A DNA stretch of 64,000 nucleotides from Allomuricauda sp. GTDB lineage: Bacteria; Bacteroidota; Bacteroidia; Flavobacteriales; Flavobacteriaceae. The notes under the pieces were generated by a model. The model was not told where the DNA came from, ran no database searches, and worked only from the letters and a program-made list of their open reading frames with translations. A program made the position numbers and the translations under genes. Of this stretch, positions 17,133-26,468 are shown in pieces (position 1 is the stretch's first letter; each line of letters begins with the position of its first letter). The DNA is taken from assembly GCA_030148335.1 (NCBI GenBank), contig JASBTQ010000042.1, positions 1 to 64,000 on the forward strand. Direction: 5' to 3'.

Positions 17133-18170
17133 ATGATCACCATTCAAGTAAACGCCAAGAATGCTTCCGAAACCATAGAACAGATCAAGAACTTTATAGG
17201 AGGGGAAATCACGGAAAAATGGGGGCAGCATGTCCTTTCAGTGGACAACGAAAAGGCCAAAGGGGAAATCAGGCTGCTCAACTTTGGTTGGGGCGCCAGT
17301 CTTTTGGAATACGATATCACTTTTTTTGATGAGGTCACGCTCATTGCGGACACCTCTACCTATAATCCCATCAGTTTTGTGTATTGCTTGGAAGGCTATT
17401 GCGGCCACAAGTTCGGGCACCAGGAAATGGCCGAGCTGAAGATCATGGAGCAATACCAATCGGTGATCATATCCAGCAGGGCCAATGGGTTCAACCATGG
17501 GTATCTGCCTGCCGGGATCCCTTTGAAGATCAACGTGATCCGCGTGCGCAGGAACCAGTTCATGAGCAGGCGCATGAACAAGGGCGAAGCCCTTAACGAG
17601 CAACTGTACAAGGTGTTTTTGGACACTGACCACAAAAATGTTTTTTCCTATTATGGCTCGTACAATTTGAAAATGGCGGACTTGGTATCGTCCATACAGA
17701 AGGTTGCTGCCGAGGGAATGATCCGCATTTTGCAGATAGAGGGGCTGGTGTACCAGATCCTTTCCATGCACATTATGCAGCACAATGCTGAGGTGCAGAA
17801 CAAGGGCCCTGAAACTTCCTTGCTGAAAAGGGAGCTGAACACGATCAGGGAATATGCCGAAAAAATCGGGAAGAACATTGCCAAGGAGTTCACGTTGGAG
17901 GACATATCCAACGAAACGGGGCTGACGCAGGCCAAACTCCAGGAAGGCTTTAAACTGCTGTATGGCATGACCGTGACCGAATATATCCGCAACACCCGCC
18001 TAGAGGTGGCCCGTGACTACATCGAGACCACCGAAATGAACATCTCGGAAGTGGTGTACTCCATCGGGTTTACGAGCCGAAGCTACTTTTCAAAGATCTT
18101 TAAGGAAAAATATGGGATAAGCCCCAGCGAGTTCAAGAACGGCAGAATGGATATGGCCATCGCCGGCTGA
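17133..18170 (+). CDS. AraC-family transcriptional regulator
   Basis: This 345-residue DNA-binding protein has a C-terminal double helix-turn-helix (about 240-335): EFTLEDISNETGLTQAKLQEGFK and then NISEVVYSIGFTSRSYFSKIFKEKYGISPSEFK, the family's most conserved part. The N-terminal 220 residues look like a sensing domain without a recognised ligand pocket. The gene is divergent from the SRAP-like gene and ends nine bases from a convergent unknown gene. Its targets are unknown. Confidence 0.9.
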   Translation: MITIQVNAKNASETIEQIKNFIGGEITEKWGQHVLSVDNEKAKGEIRLLNFGWGASLLEYDITFFDEVTLIADTSTYNPISFVYCLEGYCGHKFGHQEMAELKIMEQYQSVIISSRANGFNHGYLPAGIPLKINVIRVRRNQFMSRRMNKGEALNEQLYKVFLDTDHKNVFSYYGSYNLKMADLVSSIQKVAAEGMIRILQIEGLVYQILSMHIMQHNAEVQNKGPETSLLKRELNTIREYAEKIGKNIAKEFTLEDISNETGLTQAKLQEGFKLLYGMTVTEYIRNTRLEVARDYIETTEMNISEVVYSIGFTSRSYFSKIFKEKYGISPSEFKNGRMDMAIAG

Positions 18171-18179
18171 TCCACCCCG

Positions 18180-18623
18180 TTAGATTTGTTGCCCGCAAAG
18201 CGTTGGATGCCGGCGTTCCAAGTGAAGGATACCGCGGTACACCTGCGTGACCTGCACCCGAAGGGAAGGGTCCGGGGCATCTATCCGAAAAGAAAGCTGC
18301 AATTTTTCGTCATCCAAATACATTCTGCCCTGGTCCAAGGGGCGGGGCAGGCAGCGCATGTCCACCTCATGGCAGGTGGGGGCACTGGGCAACTGGAACT
18401 GGAAGGAAAAGCTGAAGACCAGATTGTCCAGCACCGTAATCTCCGCCAACCCTTTTTGAGACATTTTTTGGATGATGATACGGCTCTGTTGCCGTTGCAC
18501 CGTACGTAACAATTGTTCATTTTGATGGCTACAAATTTCCAGGCTGGCAAAGGTGATCTGCAATGCGGCAGGGGAACTTTGGTGGAGGAAGTTGGTGATG
18601 GCGGATAAAATGGTAGTTGGCAT
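18180..18623 (-). CDS. Hypothetical protein (147 aa)
   Basis: I do not recognise this protein. It starts MPTTILSAITNFLHQSSPAA and has no signal peptide or membrane helix. The middle is hydrophilic, with FSFSFQFQLPSAPTCHEVDM and later RVQVTQVYRGILHLERR. It is divergent from the XRE regulator gene and shares the palindrome-containing gap with it. Confidence 0.6.
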   Translation of the reverse strand: MPTTILSAITNFLHQSSPAALQITFASLEICSHQNEQLLRTVQRQQSRIIIQKMSQKGLAEITVLDNLVFSFSFQFQLPSAPTCHEVDMRCLPRPLDQGRMYLDDEKLQLSFRIDAPDPSLRVQVTQVYRGILHLERRHPTLCGQQI

Positions 18624-18663
18624 AGTAGATTGTTAGATTTTGGGATATTGTAAAAATACACAA

Positions 18664-18681
18664 AATGACGTTTACGTCATT
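18664..18681. promoter_or_regulatory. Perfect palindrome, likely operator
   Basis: AATGACGT-TT-ACGTCATT is a perfect inverted repeat of two eight-base arms, centred 45 bases before the XRE gene and 50 bases before the divergent hypothetical gene. It is a good candidate for the binding site of the XRE protein. Confidence 0.5.
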
Positions 18682-18716
18682 AATTTCGACATTCAAAATT
18701 TTGACATTGCTGTCGT

Positions 18717-18950
18717 ATGATGGACACCGACGACCAAAATGTTGATTTTTTAAAGGATTTGGCCAAACGGGTCAAGGGGTTGAGAGAGGCTAGAAATCTT
18801 ACCCAAGAAGACGCCTACAACGACACTGGAATCCATTTTGGCCGTATAGAAACGGGTAAGTGGGATCCCAAATTCAGCACCATCAAAAGAATTTCTACCT
18901 ATTTTAATTTAAGCATCACTGAATTTTTTGCTGAAGGTTTTGATAAATAA
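18717..18950 (+). CDS. XRE-family small regulator (77 aa)
   Basis: The 77-residue product is a single HTH_3 domain: LAKRVKGLREARNLTQEDAYN, then GIHFGRIETGKWDPKFSTIKRISTYFNLSITEFF. This is the whole protein, apart from a few N-terminal residues. Two ATG codons (18717, 18720) are possible starts. Small regulators like this often control their own promoter, and a perfect palindrome lies just upstream. Confidence 0.88.
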   Translation: MMDTDDQNVDFLKDLAKRVKGLREARNLTQEDAYNDTGIHFGRIETGKWDPKFSTIKRISTYFNLSITEFFAEGFDK

Positions 18951-19055
18951 ACCATAACAAAACTTCAATATTGATAATGCCTAATCTTAACCGATAAAAA
19001 TCTATAAATTAGCTAAGTAAATGATAAACAAAGTATTATTTGAAAACTTAAAAGT

Positions 19056-20006
19056 GTGGATGAGGAAATAAATCCGGAATTGGAAAAACGAATTTTGACC
19101 AAACACAAGGGTGTTGAGTCAATTGTAGCAATAGTCTTTCTATTAGTCTTTATTCTTGGAATTTTTATTTGGGATTTTCTTGAGGATAACACCACCATGA
19201 TTTTTCTTTTGATATTGGGGATTATATTTTTTGTAATCTCTTCGAAAAGTAAAAAGCTTGGCCCGTTGTTTAAAACGGTAGCTTTATTTATTATAATTCA
19301 TCTGGGAATTTTTCCCAACATCTATCTTTATCATTTAAATCGTACACCAAAAGGAATTGAGTTTTACGAAAAGATTACAAAATCCGAAAAGGAAATTGCT
19401 CTCCAGAATCTTCAAAAAATTTATTCTCCAAAAAACTTAAGTGAAAATAGAAGACTAATCAAGGACATTCAATTTAATAACACCAGAAAACTTGACTCTC
19501 CAATTTCTTATTTTAGTGATAATAATATTTTGGTACTCAACAAGTATTTGCTGTACAAAGGATATTTGACCATAAACAACACTTTGGATGATGAAATAAA
19601 TCAGGCGGCAATTATGACAACTCCACCTCCTATTGAGAGCTCAAAAATCAGGGATATACTAGTTGTTTGTGACAGCACGGGTACATTTGTTACCAGTTTA
19701 TATCATCCTTCAGTATTGAATTTTATTGATGAAGGAAAACAGTTATCTGATTTCATTGACGAAGTTGCCGATTATTCGAATGAAAGACTTATTCAATATG
19801 AATTGAATAGGAAAAAAATTGAGTTGGAAGACCAATTTTGGGATTACAACAAGATTTTGCCTTTCGTTTTTACCTCACTGTTTACTGATAATATGAAGCC
19901 AGTAAGTAGAACTGCCCAATGGATGTTTGGAATACATTATGTGATAATCTTTTTTATTGTTGCGGCTTTATTGAGTAATTATCTGGGTAGGATTTTCCCC
20001 AAATGA
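19056..20006 (+). CDS. Hypothetical membrane protein (316 aa)
   Basis: I do not recognise this protein. It has a cluster of three hydrophobic segments near the N terminus (about 24-44, 48-65 and 72-94), a long hydrophilic middle and one helix at the C terminus (YVIIFFIVAALLSNYLG). The start is a GTG at 19056; a stop lies five codons upstream and no ATG is nearby. The gene is AT-rich like the flanking XRE and 172-residue genes, so the group may have been acquired together. Confidence 0.7.
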   Translation: MDEEINPELEKRILTKHKGVESIVAIVFLLVFILGIFIWDFLEDNTTMIFLLILGIIFFVISSKSKKLGPLFKTVALFIIIHLGIFPNIYLYHLNRTPKGIEFYEKITKSEKEIALQNLQKIYSPKNLSENRRLIKDIQFNNTRKLDSPISYFSDNNILVLNKYLLYKGYLTINNTLDDEINQAAIMTTPPPIESSKIRDILVVCDSTGTFVTSLYHPSVLNFIDEGKQLSDFIDEVADYSNERLIQYELNRKKIELEDQFWDYNKILPFVFTSLFTDNMKPVSRTAQWMFGIHYVIIFFIVAALLSNYLGRIFPK

Positions 20007-20104
20007 GCTGCTTAATTAATCCTCCGCTCCTGCAAGATTGTTTCTTGTGGTTTCATGGAGCCAAAATTATAGTTGAGACTGTTGCGGGAAAGTTGAAAAA
20101 ATAA

Positions 20105-20623
20105 ATGAATAAAGCATATTACGCAAAAAGAGGATTGTTTATTGGAATTACAGCGCTTTTTTGCGCTTTTTATTTTTTTGGACCAACCCTTTTTACTTTT
20201 AAAAGTTCACTAGTTGAACAAAACGGAGAAATCGAATATCTAAAAGTTATTTATACTCGTGTAGAAAGTTCAAGAGGTGCAAAAAGCATTAAATCTGAAC
20301 TAAAATTTACTCTGAATTCGACGCAAAGCGTTTATGTTTTAATGAAAAATATAGGGCAGAGTAGATATAATGAAAGATTTGAAAAATTAGAAAGACAATT
20401 AAATAATTCGGGTAGAGTGACCGTATGGGTAAAGAAAAGTCAAAAAGAAGAATATAAGCCGACAGTTTTCCAAATAGCTGATAGAAATGGGACAATACTT
20501 TATGATTTTAATGAATCTAAATCACTTTCAAGAGTTGGATTCTTAGTGACTTTTTGTCTGGGAATTTTTGGGATAGGATTATTTATAAAACACAAATATT
20601 CTGACCGAATAAAAAGCTTGTAA
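20105..20623 (+). CDS. Hypothetical membrane protein (172 aa)
   Basis: This 172-residue protein has an N-terminal helix (about 10-30), a soluble middle of about 110 residues (LKVIYTRVESSRGAKSIKSE onward) and a second helix (LVTFCLGIFGIGLFI) near the end. The arrangement, two helices around a beta-rich domain, is like DUF3592 proteins, but the resemblance is loose. It is AT-rich. Its function is unknown. Confidence 0.65.
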   Translation: MNKAYYAKRGLFIGITALFCAFYFFGPTLFTFKSSLVEQNGEIEYLKVIYTRVESSRGAKSIKSELKFTLNSTQSVYVLMKNIGQSRYNERFEKLERQLNNSGRVTVWVKKSQKEEYKPTVFQIADRNGTILYDFNESKSLSRVGFLVTFCLGIFGIGLFIKHKYSDRIKSL

Positions 20624-20680
20624 AAAGGCAAGTGGTAATTCCTCTGCAAAACTATGTCGAATGGTATTACAGGCAAGCCC

Positions 20681-20733
20681 AAAACAAAAAACCCGCAAAC
20701 TATGTTTGCGGGTTTTTTTGTGGTACCTCTAGG
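20681..20733. repeat. tRNA-Phe 3' end and terminator, displaced copy
   Basis: This 53-base stretch matches 22168-22220 at 49 positions. It carries the tRNA terminator stem (CCCGCAAAC / GTTTGCGGG) with the loop changed (TAT against ATA) and the last 13 bases of tRNA-Phe (TGGTACCTCTAGG) with one change. It marks the left edge of the Fic segment and looks like an attachment-site or duplication footprint. Confidence 0.8.
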
Positions 20734-20817
20734 GTATTACTTCAACAAAAGCAATGTTTTTTGCTCAGCATGTAGCCCTTAGTTGATGGGCAACATAAGC
20801 TAAATTTGGGACGATAA

Positions 20818-21942
20818 TCAATTAAAAAGGTTCAGATATTCTTTAAAAACATACACTCTGCCTCTCTTGCCCCCTGTAATCTCAGTCAGTATTTGAAGTT
20901 CTTCAAGGTCATCTATTAAATTGTAGCCTGTTTTTTGGGAGACACCCGTTATCTCCACAACTTTGTTTACATCTATAAGCGGTCTCTTTAGCAAATAATT
21001 CAAGACTTTTTGTGCATTGTTGGCCCGGGAGCCAAGTGTTTGGATGTTCAACTCTGCCTTTTGCTTCAATTTAAGGATGTCGTTAAAGGTCTGTACCACG
21101 TTCTTGGCGGTTTCAATGATCCCTACCAAGAAAAACTTGAACCATTGTTTTAAATCGTTATGGGTCCGTACACGCATTAAATTGTCGTAATACAAGGTCT
21201 TGTTGCGTTCAAAGAAGTCTGATAGATAGAGGATGGGCTTTTTTAGAATTTCCTTGTTTACCAGATATAGGGTGATCAACAACCGGCCTACCCTCCCGTT
21301 TCCGTCCAAAAATGGATGGATTGTCTCAAATTGATAGTGTATGAGCCCAATTTTAAGCAGGTCTGGGAAGAACAGTTCTTCATTGTGCGTGAATTTTTCC
21401 AAATCACCCATTAGTGCTCCAATGCTGTTGTGCACGGGTGGAATGAACACGGCATCCTTTAAGGTGGCGCCCCCAATCCAATTTTGGCTTGTTCTGAATT
21501 GGCCGGGCAGTTTATGTTCTCCCCGCACGCCCTGTAGCAATATCTTATGGGTTTCTTTTATCAGGCGGCTGGAAAATGGGATTTTTTCCAACATTTCAAT
21601 CGCTTTTTGCATGGCAAGAATGTAGTTTTGCACTTCTTCCCAGTCATCCCTTTTTTCTTGGCTTATGTCCTCTTTGTCAAGCAGGGCCTCTTCCATATTG
21701 GTCTGTGTGCCCTCAATCTTACTACTCTGGGTAGCTTCTTTAAGAACGTGCATGCTAATGAACAGATCAATGTCAGGGATGTGCTCACTGTACATGTCCA
21801 ACCGCCCTAATTGCCTATCGGCTTGCGATAACAGTTGTAAAAGCTCCATGTCTTCCAAAAACCATTGTCTATTGATGGGCTCGGGCTGAAAACTTTTATA
21901 ATACCCCTGATTAATATATTGGCCTGCTTTAAAACTTTTCAT
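20818..21942 (-). CDS. Fic-family AMPylase with built-in inhibitory helix
   Basis: This 374-residue Fic protein attaches AMP (or another nucleotide group) to target proteins. The core motif HPFLDGNGRVGR (209-220) is intact, and an inhibitory SSKIEGT motif (73-79) lies before it, which makes it a class II Fic. A winged-helix-like C-terminal region (about 315-365, PLIDVNKVVEITGVSQKTGYNLIDDL) probably binds DNA. The gene is flanked by two copies of a tRNA-Phe 3' end/terminator sequence. No antitoxin gene is needed in this class. The target is unknown. Confidence 0.92.
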   Translation of the reverse strand: MKSFKAGQYINQGYYKSFQPEPINRQWFLEDMELLQLLSQADRQLGRLDMYSEHIPDIDLFISMHVLKEATQSSKIEGTQTNMEEALLDKEDISQEKRDDWEEVQNYILAMQKAIEMLEKIPFSSRLIKETHKILLQGVRGEHKLPGQFRTSQNWIGGATLKDAVFIPPVHNSIGALMGDLEKFTHNEELFFPDLLKIGLIHYQFETIHPFLDGNGRVGRLLITLYLVNKEILKKPILYLSDFFERNKTLYYDNLMRVRTHNDLKQWFKFFLVGIIETAKNVVQTFNDILKLKQKAELNIQTLGSRANNAQKVLNYLLKRPLIDVNKVVEITGVSQKTGYNLIDDLEELQILTEITGGKRGRVYVFKEYLNLFN

Positions 21943-22167
21943 ATGCCCATAAAATTACAATTTTAATTTCGTTGTTGTAAAATAACGAAAAAATTTACAT
22001 TATTACTTTTTTCAGTGTAAAATAAGTGGAAAAAATATAATAGTGGACCGTAGAATTGTAAAACCATGCTACTCTGGCAAGATGGCATCTTGTTGTATCT
22101 CCAAGACATTGCTTCGACAAAAAACAGCGTTTTTGCTCAACTTACACTTCGATTCCATTTTGTTCCA

Positions 22168-22207
22168 AAAACAAAAAACCCGCAAACATAGTTTGCGGGT
22201 TTTTTTG

Positions 22208-22220
<13 letters not shown>
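22168..22220. repeat. tRNA-Phe 3' end and terminator, resident copy
   Basis: This is the partner of the displaced copy at 20681-20733. It overlaps the 3' end of the intact tRNA-Phe gene and its terminator. Just to its left (22103-22140) is a stretch that also resembles the bases following the other copy (20736-20774), with roughly 70 percent identity by eye. Confidence 0.75.
22173..22206 (-). terminator. Intrinsic terminator of tRNA-Phe
   Basis: CCCGCAAAC / GTTTGCGGG with a three-base loop is bordered by A and T runs on both sides and lies directly after the tRNA 3' end. Confidence 0.9.
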
Positions 22221-22280
<60 letters not shown>

Positions 22281-22380
22281 ATGCGCTAAAGCGGCTGCAA
22301 ATATAATTTCAAAAATAGGATATACAAACAAAAACAGGAAAAAAGGCAGTGATTTTTTTCCATTTCCCGACCTTTGCCCC

Positions 22381-23109
22381 ATGAATCTGGTCATCGACAT
22401 CGGGAACACCTTGGTAAAGTATGCGGTTTTTCGCAACGGCAGGCTCATTTATGACGAAAGCTCGGAGTCGGGACTTTTTTTGTCCAAGGTCAAGGAGCTT
22501 TTTGCGCAGTTCCCCGAAACCGACCATGCACTCATTTCCTCCGTGGGCAAATTGGACAAGAAGGCCCGCGACATCGTGGCCCTCTTCTGCAAGGTGCATG
22601 TGCTCTCCAGCGCCTCCAAGGTGCCGTTCAAGAACAGCTATGCCACTCCACAGACCTTGGGGGTGGATAGGCTGGCACTGGCCACTGCCGCCTTTTACCA
22701 AAACCCGCGCGGAAACACCCTGGTGATCGACTCCGGCACTTGCATCACCTACGAAATGGTCAACAATTTTGGGGAGTATGTGGGAGGTGCCATTTCCCCC
22801 GGAGTACAGATGCGGTACAGAGCCATGCACCAACAGACGAAGGGATTGCCATTGCTCCAGCCCGAGGAGGTCCTGGACTTTATCGGGAACTCCACCCAGG
22901 CGTGCATGCACAGTGGGGTAATCAATGGAATTGCCCAGGAAGTGGACGGGATTGTGGACCAATATCGCTCCCGCTTTCAAGATTTAACAGTTATTTTAAC
23001 AGGCGGTGACGCCCATTTTTTTGCCAAAAGGCTAAAAAACACCATATTTGCGAACCCCAAATTTCTCTTGGAGGGTCTAAATTACTTGCTGGAATACAAC
23101 AAAAGCTAG
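22381..23109 (+). CDS. coaX: Type III pantothenate kinase
   Basis: This 242-residue enzyme phosphorylates pantothenate, the first step of coenzyme A synthesis. It shows the ASKHA pattern: DIGNTLVKYAVF (phosphate 1, residues 5-16), LGVDRLAL, VIDSGTCITYE and GGAISPGVQMRYRAM, then LTGGDA near the end. The start ATG is only a few bases after a CCTTTG box, so the message may be nearly leaderless. It is the first gene of a plus-strand group with an outer-membrane protein directly behind it. Confidence 0.95.
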   Translation: MNLVIDIGNTLVKYAVFRNGRLIYDESSESGLFLSKVKELFAQFPETDHALISSVGKLDKKARDIVALFCKVHVLSSASKVPFKNSYATPQTLGVDRLALATAAFYQNPRGNTLVIDSGTCITYEMVNNFGEYVGGAISPGVQMRYRAMHQQTKGLPLLQPEEVLDFIGNSTQACMHSGVINGIAQEVDGIVDQYRSRFQDLTVILTGGDAHFFAKRLKNTIFANPKFLLEGLNYLLEYNKS

Positions 23110-24387
23110 ATGGTTAAAAAAATTTTGATCGCTTTTTTTTGCATGGGCGCCCATGGGCTCTTTGCGCAAAATGCCACCATATCCCCATATTCATATTTTG
23201 GAATCGGAGACCTTCGGGACAATGGTTCCGTTGAAAATCAGATGATGGGGGGCGTCAGCATGTATGGCGACAGCATCCACATCAACCTCTCCAACCCTGC
23301 GGCCTATTCCAAGTTGAGGCTCACCGCTTACACGGCAGGGATTTCTCGCACAGAATATCGATTGAAGGACTGGTCGGAGCAGCAGAACACCTCGGTGACC
23401 AATCTGGACTATCTTGCCATTGGATTTCCCGTGGCCAAGAATATGGGCGTGGGCTTTGGGCTCATGCCGCTTTCGTCGGTAGGCTATAACCTGAGGGACG
23501 AGACCACCAACAATGGGGCGGAGGTAATCAATGTGTATAACGGGGAAGGAGGCCTGAACCGGCTATATGCTTCCATTGGTTATGAGCCCATAAAGAACCT
23601 TAGTCTCGGGATCACCGCCAATTTTAACTTTGGGACCTTGGAATACCAAAGGATACAAAGTGTTGAGGGCGTCCAGTTCGGCACGGTGGACAATAGGGAG
23701 TCACGGGTAAATGGGTATGACTTCAAATATGCCCTCAATTATACCCCAAGGATAAAGGACAAATACACACTGTACACATCGATATTGGTGAACACCCAGG
23801 GCAATCTGGTTTCAAGGAACACCCAGACGTTGGGATCTTTTTCAGTATCGACCGGAAGCAATATAGAAGTGATCGATGTGGATCTGGATGCCACCAACTT
23901 GAGGAACACCGAACTTAAGATACCCACTAGGACCACCGTGGGCCTCGGTTTCGGTGAAGACAGAAAGTGGTTTTTGGGAGGGGAGTACAGCTTTCAGCAG
24001 TTCAGCGATTTTGAGAACCGATTCTTGGGACTGGACAATGTGACCTACAACAATGCCAGCACCATGGCCTTTGGGGGCTATTGGATACCGGACCATACAT
24101 CGCTCACGGGCTACTTCAAGCGCGTTACATATAGGGCCGGACTGCGTTATGATAAGACGGGCCTAGAGGTGAACAACAAGGAGATAAACAACTTTGGCAT
24201 AACTTTTGGTCTTGGATTACCACTGAGCGGTGCAACGTTCGATACCTACTTCTCCAACCTGAACCTAGGTTTTGAATTGGGAAGAAGGGGGACAACCGAT
24301 GCAGGGCTCATAGAAGAAAGTTATCTGAAGATCAACGTGGGCTTATCCCTAAATGACAGATGGTTTCAGAAAAGAAAAATAAATTGA
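23110..24387 (+). CDS. Outer-membrane beta-barrel protein
   Basis: This 425-residue protein has a signal peptide (MVKKILIAFFCMGAHGLFAQ) and a repeating beta-strand pattern ending in a strand-like tail. SPYSYFGIGDLRDNG, NLSNPAAYSKLRLTAYTAGI and VGFGLMPLSSVGYN are typical of the flavobacterial barrel protein found after coaX. It may be a small-molecule channel. Its start ATG follows the coaX stop directly, so the two are translationally linked, as is usual for this neighbourhood. Confidence 0.82.
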   Translation: MVKKILIAFFCMGAHGLFAQNATISPYSYFGIGDLRDNGSVENQMMGGVSMYGDSIHINLSNPAAYSKLRLTAYTAGISRTEYRLKDWSEQQNTSVTNLDYLAIGFPVAKNMGVGFGLMPLSSVGYNLRDETTNNGAEVINVYNGEGGLNRLYASIGYEPIKNLSLGITANFNFGTLEYQRIQSVEGVQFGTVDNRESRVNGYDFKYALNYTPRIKDKYTLYTSILVNTQGNLVSRNTQTLGSFSVSTGSNIEVIDVDLDATNLRNTELKIPTRTTVGLGFGEDRKWFLGGEYSFQQFSDFENRFLGLDNVTYNNASTMAFGGYWIPDHTSLTGYFKRVTYRAGLRYDKTGLEVNNKEINNFGITFGLGLPLSGATFDTYFSNLNLGFELGRRGTTDAGLIEESYLKINVGLSLNDRWFQKRKIN

Positions 24388-24426
24388 GATAGCCTTTTTT
24401 TGAAAAATTGATAAATAACCACCCAT

Positions 24427-24451
24427 AAAAAATCCAGTAAGCGGATTTTTT
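24427..24451 (+). terminator. Hairpin between barrel and TPR genes
   Basis: AAAAAATCC / GGATTTTTT with a seven-base loop ends in a T run 40 bases after the barrel gene. It may terminate or attenuate transcription before the TPR gene. Confidence 0.65.
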
Positions 24452-24490
24452 AATGAAAATTTGTACTTTAACCACTTTAAAATTAGAAAG

Positions 24491-25861
24491 ATGAAAAAGA
24501 GACACTACTTAACAATGATAACGGTCGTGATGTTGACAGGATTAAGTATGGCCCAGGCACAGAATCCCGAGTGCATGACCAATCTTTCCATTTACGCCGA
24601 ACATGCAAAGGTGAAGAACTACGACGCCGCCTATCAACCCTGGAAAATGGTGTATGAAAGTTGCCCGGACATCAATAGGGCCAACTTCACCTATGGAGAA
24701 AGGATCCTTTCCCATAAAATAGAAAATTCCACAGGGGCGGACAAGGACGCATATGTCCAAGAACTGATGTCGCTCTATGACAACAGTCTCAAATATTTCC
24801 CCACCAAGTTCACCAAAGCCGGAGTGGCCATGGACAAGGCACTTTTGCTCTATGAGAACAAAATGGCCTCCGACGAGCAGATTTTCAACATGTTGGACGC
24901 TGGATTCAAGGAAGACAGGGCCAATTTCAACAACCCTAGGGCGCTTTACCTTTATTTCTCTGCCTTGGTGGATCTGCACGGATCTGGCAAGAAAGACCTT
25001 CAGGATGTGTTTGATACCTATGACGATGTCACTGCGAAAATAGAGGAGGAGAATAAAAAACTTACGGATGTCATCACCAAGTTGCTTCCCAAAGATTCCT
25101 TGGGAACATTAACCTCTACAGAGAAAAAAACACTTAGTGCTTATAGTACCAACTCTGAATCCTATGGAAAAGTGGCCAGCAGTGTCGATTCCAAATTGGG
25201 TGGACTTGCAGATTGTGACAACTTGATTCCTTTGTATGAGAAGAACTTTGAGTCCAGAAAAGGAGACGTGAACTGGGTAAAAGGAGCTGTTGGAAGGATG
25301 TTCTCCAAAGACTGTACCGATGACCCTATGTTCCGAAAACTGTTCGAGGCCCAATTGGCTTTGGATCCCTCTGCCAGTGCCTACCTATATGGAGGAACGT
25401 TGAAGCAGAAATCTGGGGACAACAAGGGAGCCATCGAGGACTTCAACAAAGCGGTGGAACTGGAAACGGATTCCTATAAAAAATCCAATATCCTATATAA
25501 GATTGCGACTACGGTCAGAAAGACCAGTAAGTCCCAAGCAAGGAACTATGCCCTTAAGGCCATCGATGCCGATGCGGCCAACGGTAAAGCCTATTTGTTG
25601 ATTGCCAATCTCTATGCCAGTAGTGCCAACGATTGTGGAAGCACTCCATTTGAAAAGAGGGCCATCTACTGGAAGGCTGCCGACATGGCCAGAAAAGCAG
25701 GAAGGGTAGACCCCGCCTTGAGCGGAACGGCCAGCCAAACTGCGGCCAGCTACGATGCAAAGGCACCTACCAAGGAAATGATCTTCAGTTCCGGAATGGC
25801 AGGAAAGACCATCACTTTCAGCTGTTGGGTGGGAGGTAGCGTTACGGTGCCAAGCCTATAA
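24491..25861 (+). CDS. Secreted TPR protein
   Basis: This 456-residue protein has a signal peptide (cut after AQAQ, about 24) and TPR-like repeats in the last third, for example AYLYGGTLKQKSGDNKGAIE and NGKAYLLIANLYASSANDC. The start at 24491 (MKKRHYLTM) is chosen over an ATG ten codons upstream, since it gives the normal signal peptide. It is followed one base later by lptC. Its role is unknown; TPR proteins here may scaffold envelope complexes. Confidence 0.85.
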   Translation: MKKRHYLTMITVVMLTGLSMAQAQNPECMTNLSIYAEHAKVKNYDAAYQPWKMVYESCPDINRANFTYGERILSHKIENSTGADKDAYVQELMSLYDNSLKYFPTKFTKAGVAMDKALLLYENKMASDEQIFNMLDAGFKEDRANFNNPRALYLYFSALVDLHGSGKKDLQDVFDTYDDVTAKIEEENKKLTDVITKLLPKDSLGTLTSTEKKTLSAYSTNSESYGKVASSVDSKLGGLADCDNLIPLYEKNFESRKGDVNWVKGAVGRMFSKDCTDDPMFRKLFEAQLALDPSASAYLYGGTLKQKSGDNKGAIEDFNKAVELETDSYKKSNILYKIATTVRKTSKSQARNYALKAIDADAANGKAYLLIANLYASSANDCGSTPFEKRAIYWKAADMARKAGRVDPALSGTASQTAASYDAKAPTKEMIFSSGMAGKTITFSCWVGGSVTVPSL

Positions 25862-25862
25862 T

Positions 25863-26468
25863 GTGAAACGAAAGTCCAAAAATAATTTAAAGTGTTTTGC
25901 CACGGTCTTCACCGTGGCAATCCTTTTTATGTCCTGTGGGGACGACTACGAGAGGGTGGGCGAGGAAGCAGTAAAACCCATTTTTCCACAAGGGGTGGCA
26001 CAGAATTTCACACTCACCTACACGGAGACCCTTGAGGCCATGAACGCACAGGATTCGGCAAAATCGAAGGTGATCGCTGTGCTCAGCAGCCCCATCTCAG
26101 AGGATTTTGACAACCAAGCCTTTAAATTCCGTACCTTTCCTGAAGGACTCAAAGTGGATTTTTTTGATGACAAGAACCAAAAAAGTGTGATCACTGCCGA
26201 CTATGGTATCGTATATTCACAGACCAATTTGATAGATTTGCAGGGCAATGTGGTCATTGAGACCCACGATGGAAAGAAATTGGAGTCAGAGCAATTGTTC
26301 TTTGATCGAAAGAACAACTGGATCTTTACCGAGGCCAAATTTACATACACTAATCCGGAGGACGGTACAGTGATGGACGGGGAGGGAATGGATTTCAACA
26401 AGGATTTTAGTTTTTTCAAGGCCCACAAGACCTTCGGGCTCATGACCATTAAAGAAAAAGAGGAATGA
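25863..26468 (+). CDS. lptC: LPS export protein LptC
   Basis: This 201-residue lipoprotein-like LptC (lipobox ILFMSC, Cys26) is the periplasmic bridge of the Lpt lipopolysaccharide exporter. The LptC-type beta-jellyroll is seen in VDFFDDKNQKSVITADYGIV, NLIDLQGNVVIETHDGKKLE and FDRKNNWIFTEAKFTYTNPE. The start is a GTG right after the TPR gene's stop. The stop overlaps the start of the next gene as ATGA, so these genes are coupled. Confidence 0.9.
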   Translation: MKRKSKNNLKCFATVFTVAILFMSCGDDYERVGEEAVKPIFPQGVAQNFTLTYTETLEAMNAQDSAKSKVIAVLSSPISEDFDNQAFKFRTFPEGLKVDFFDDKNQKSVITADYGIVYSQTNLIDLQGNVVIETHDGKKLESEQLFFDRKNNWIFTEAKFTYTNPEDGTVMDGEGMDFNKDFSFFKAHKTFGLMTIKEKEE

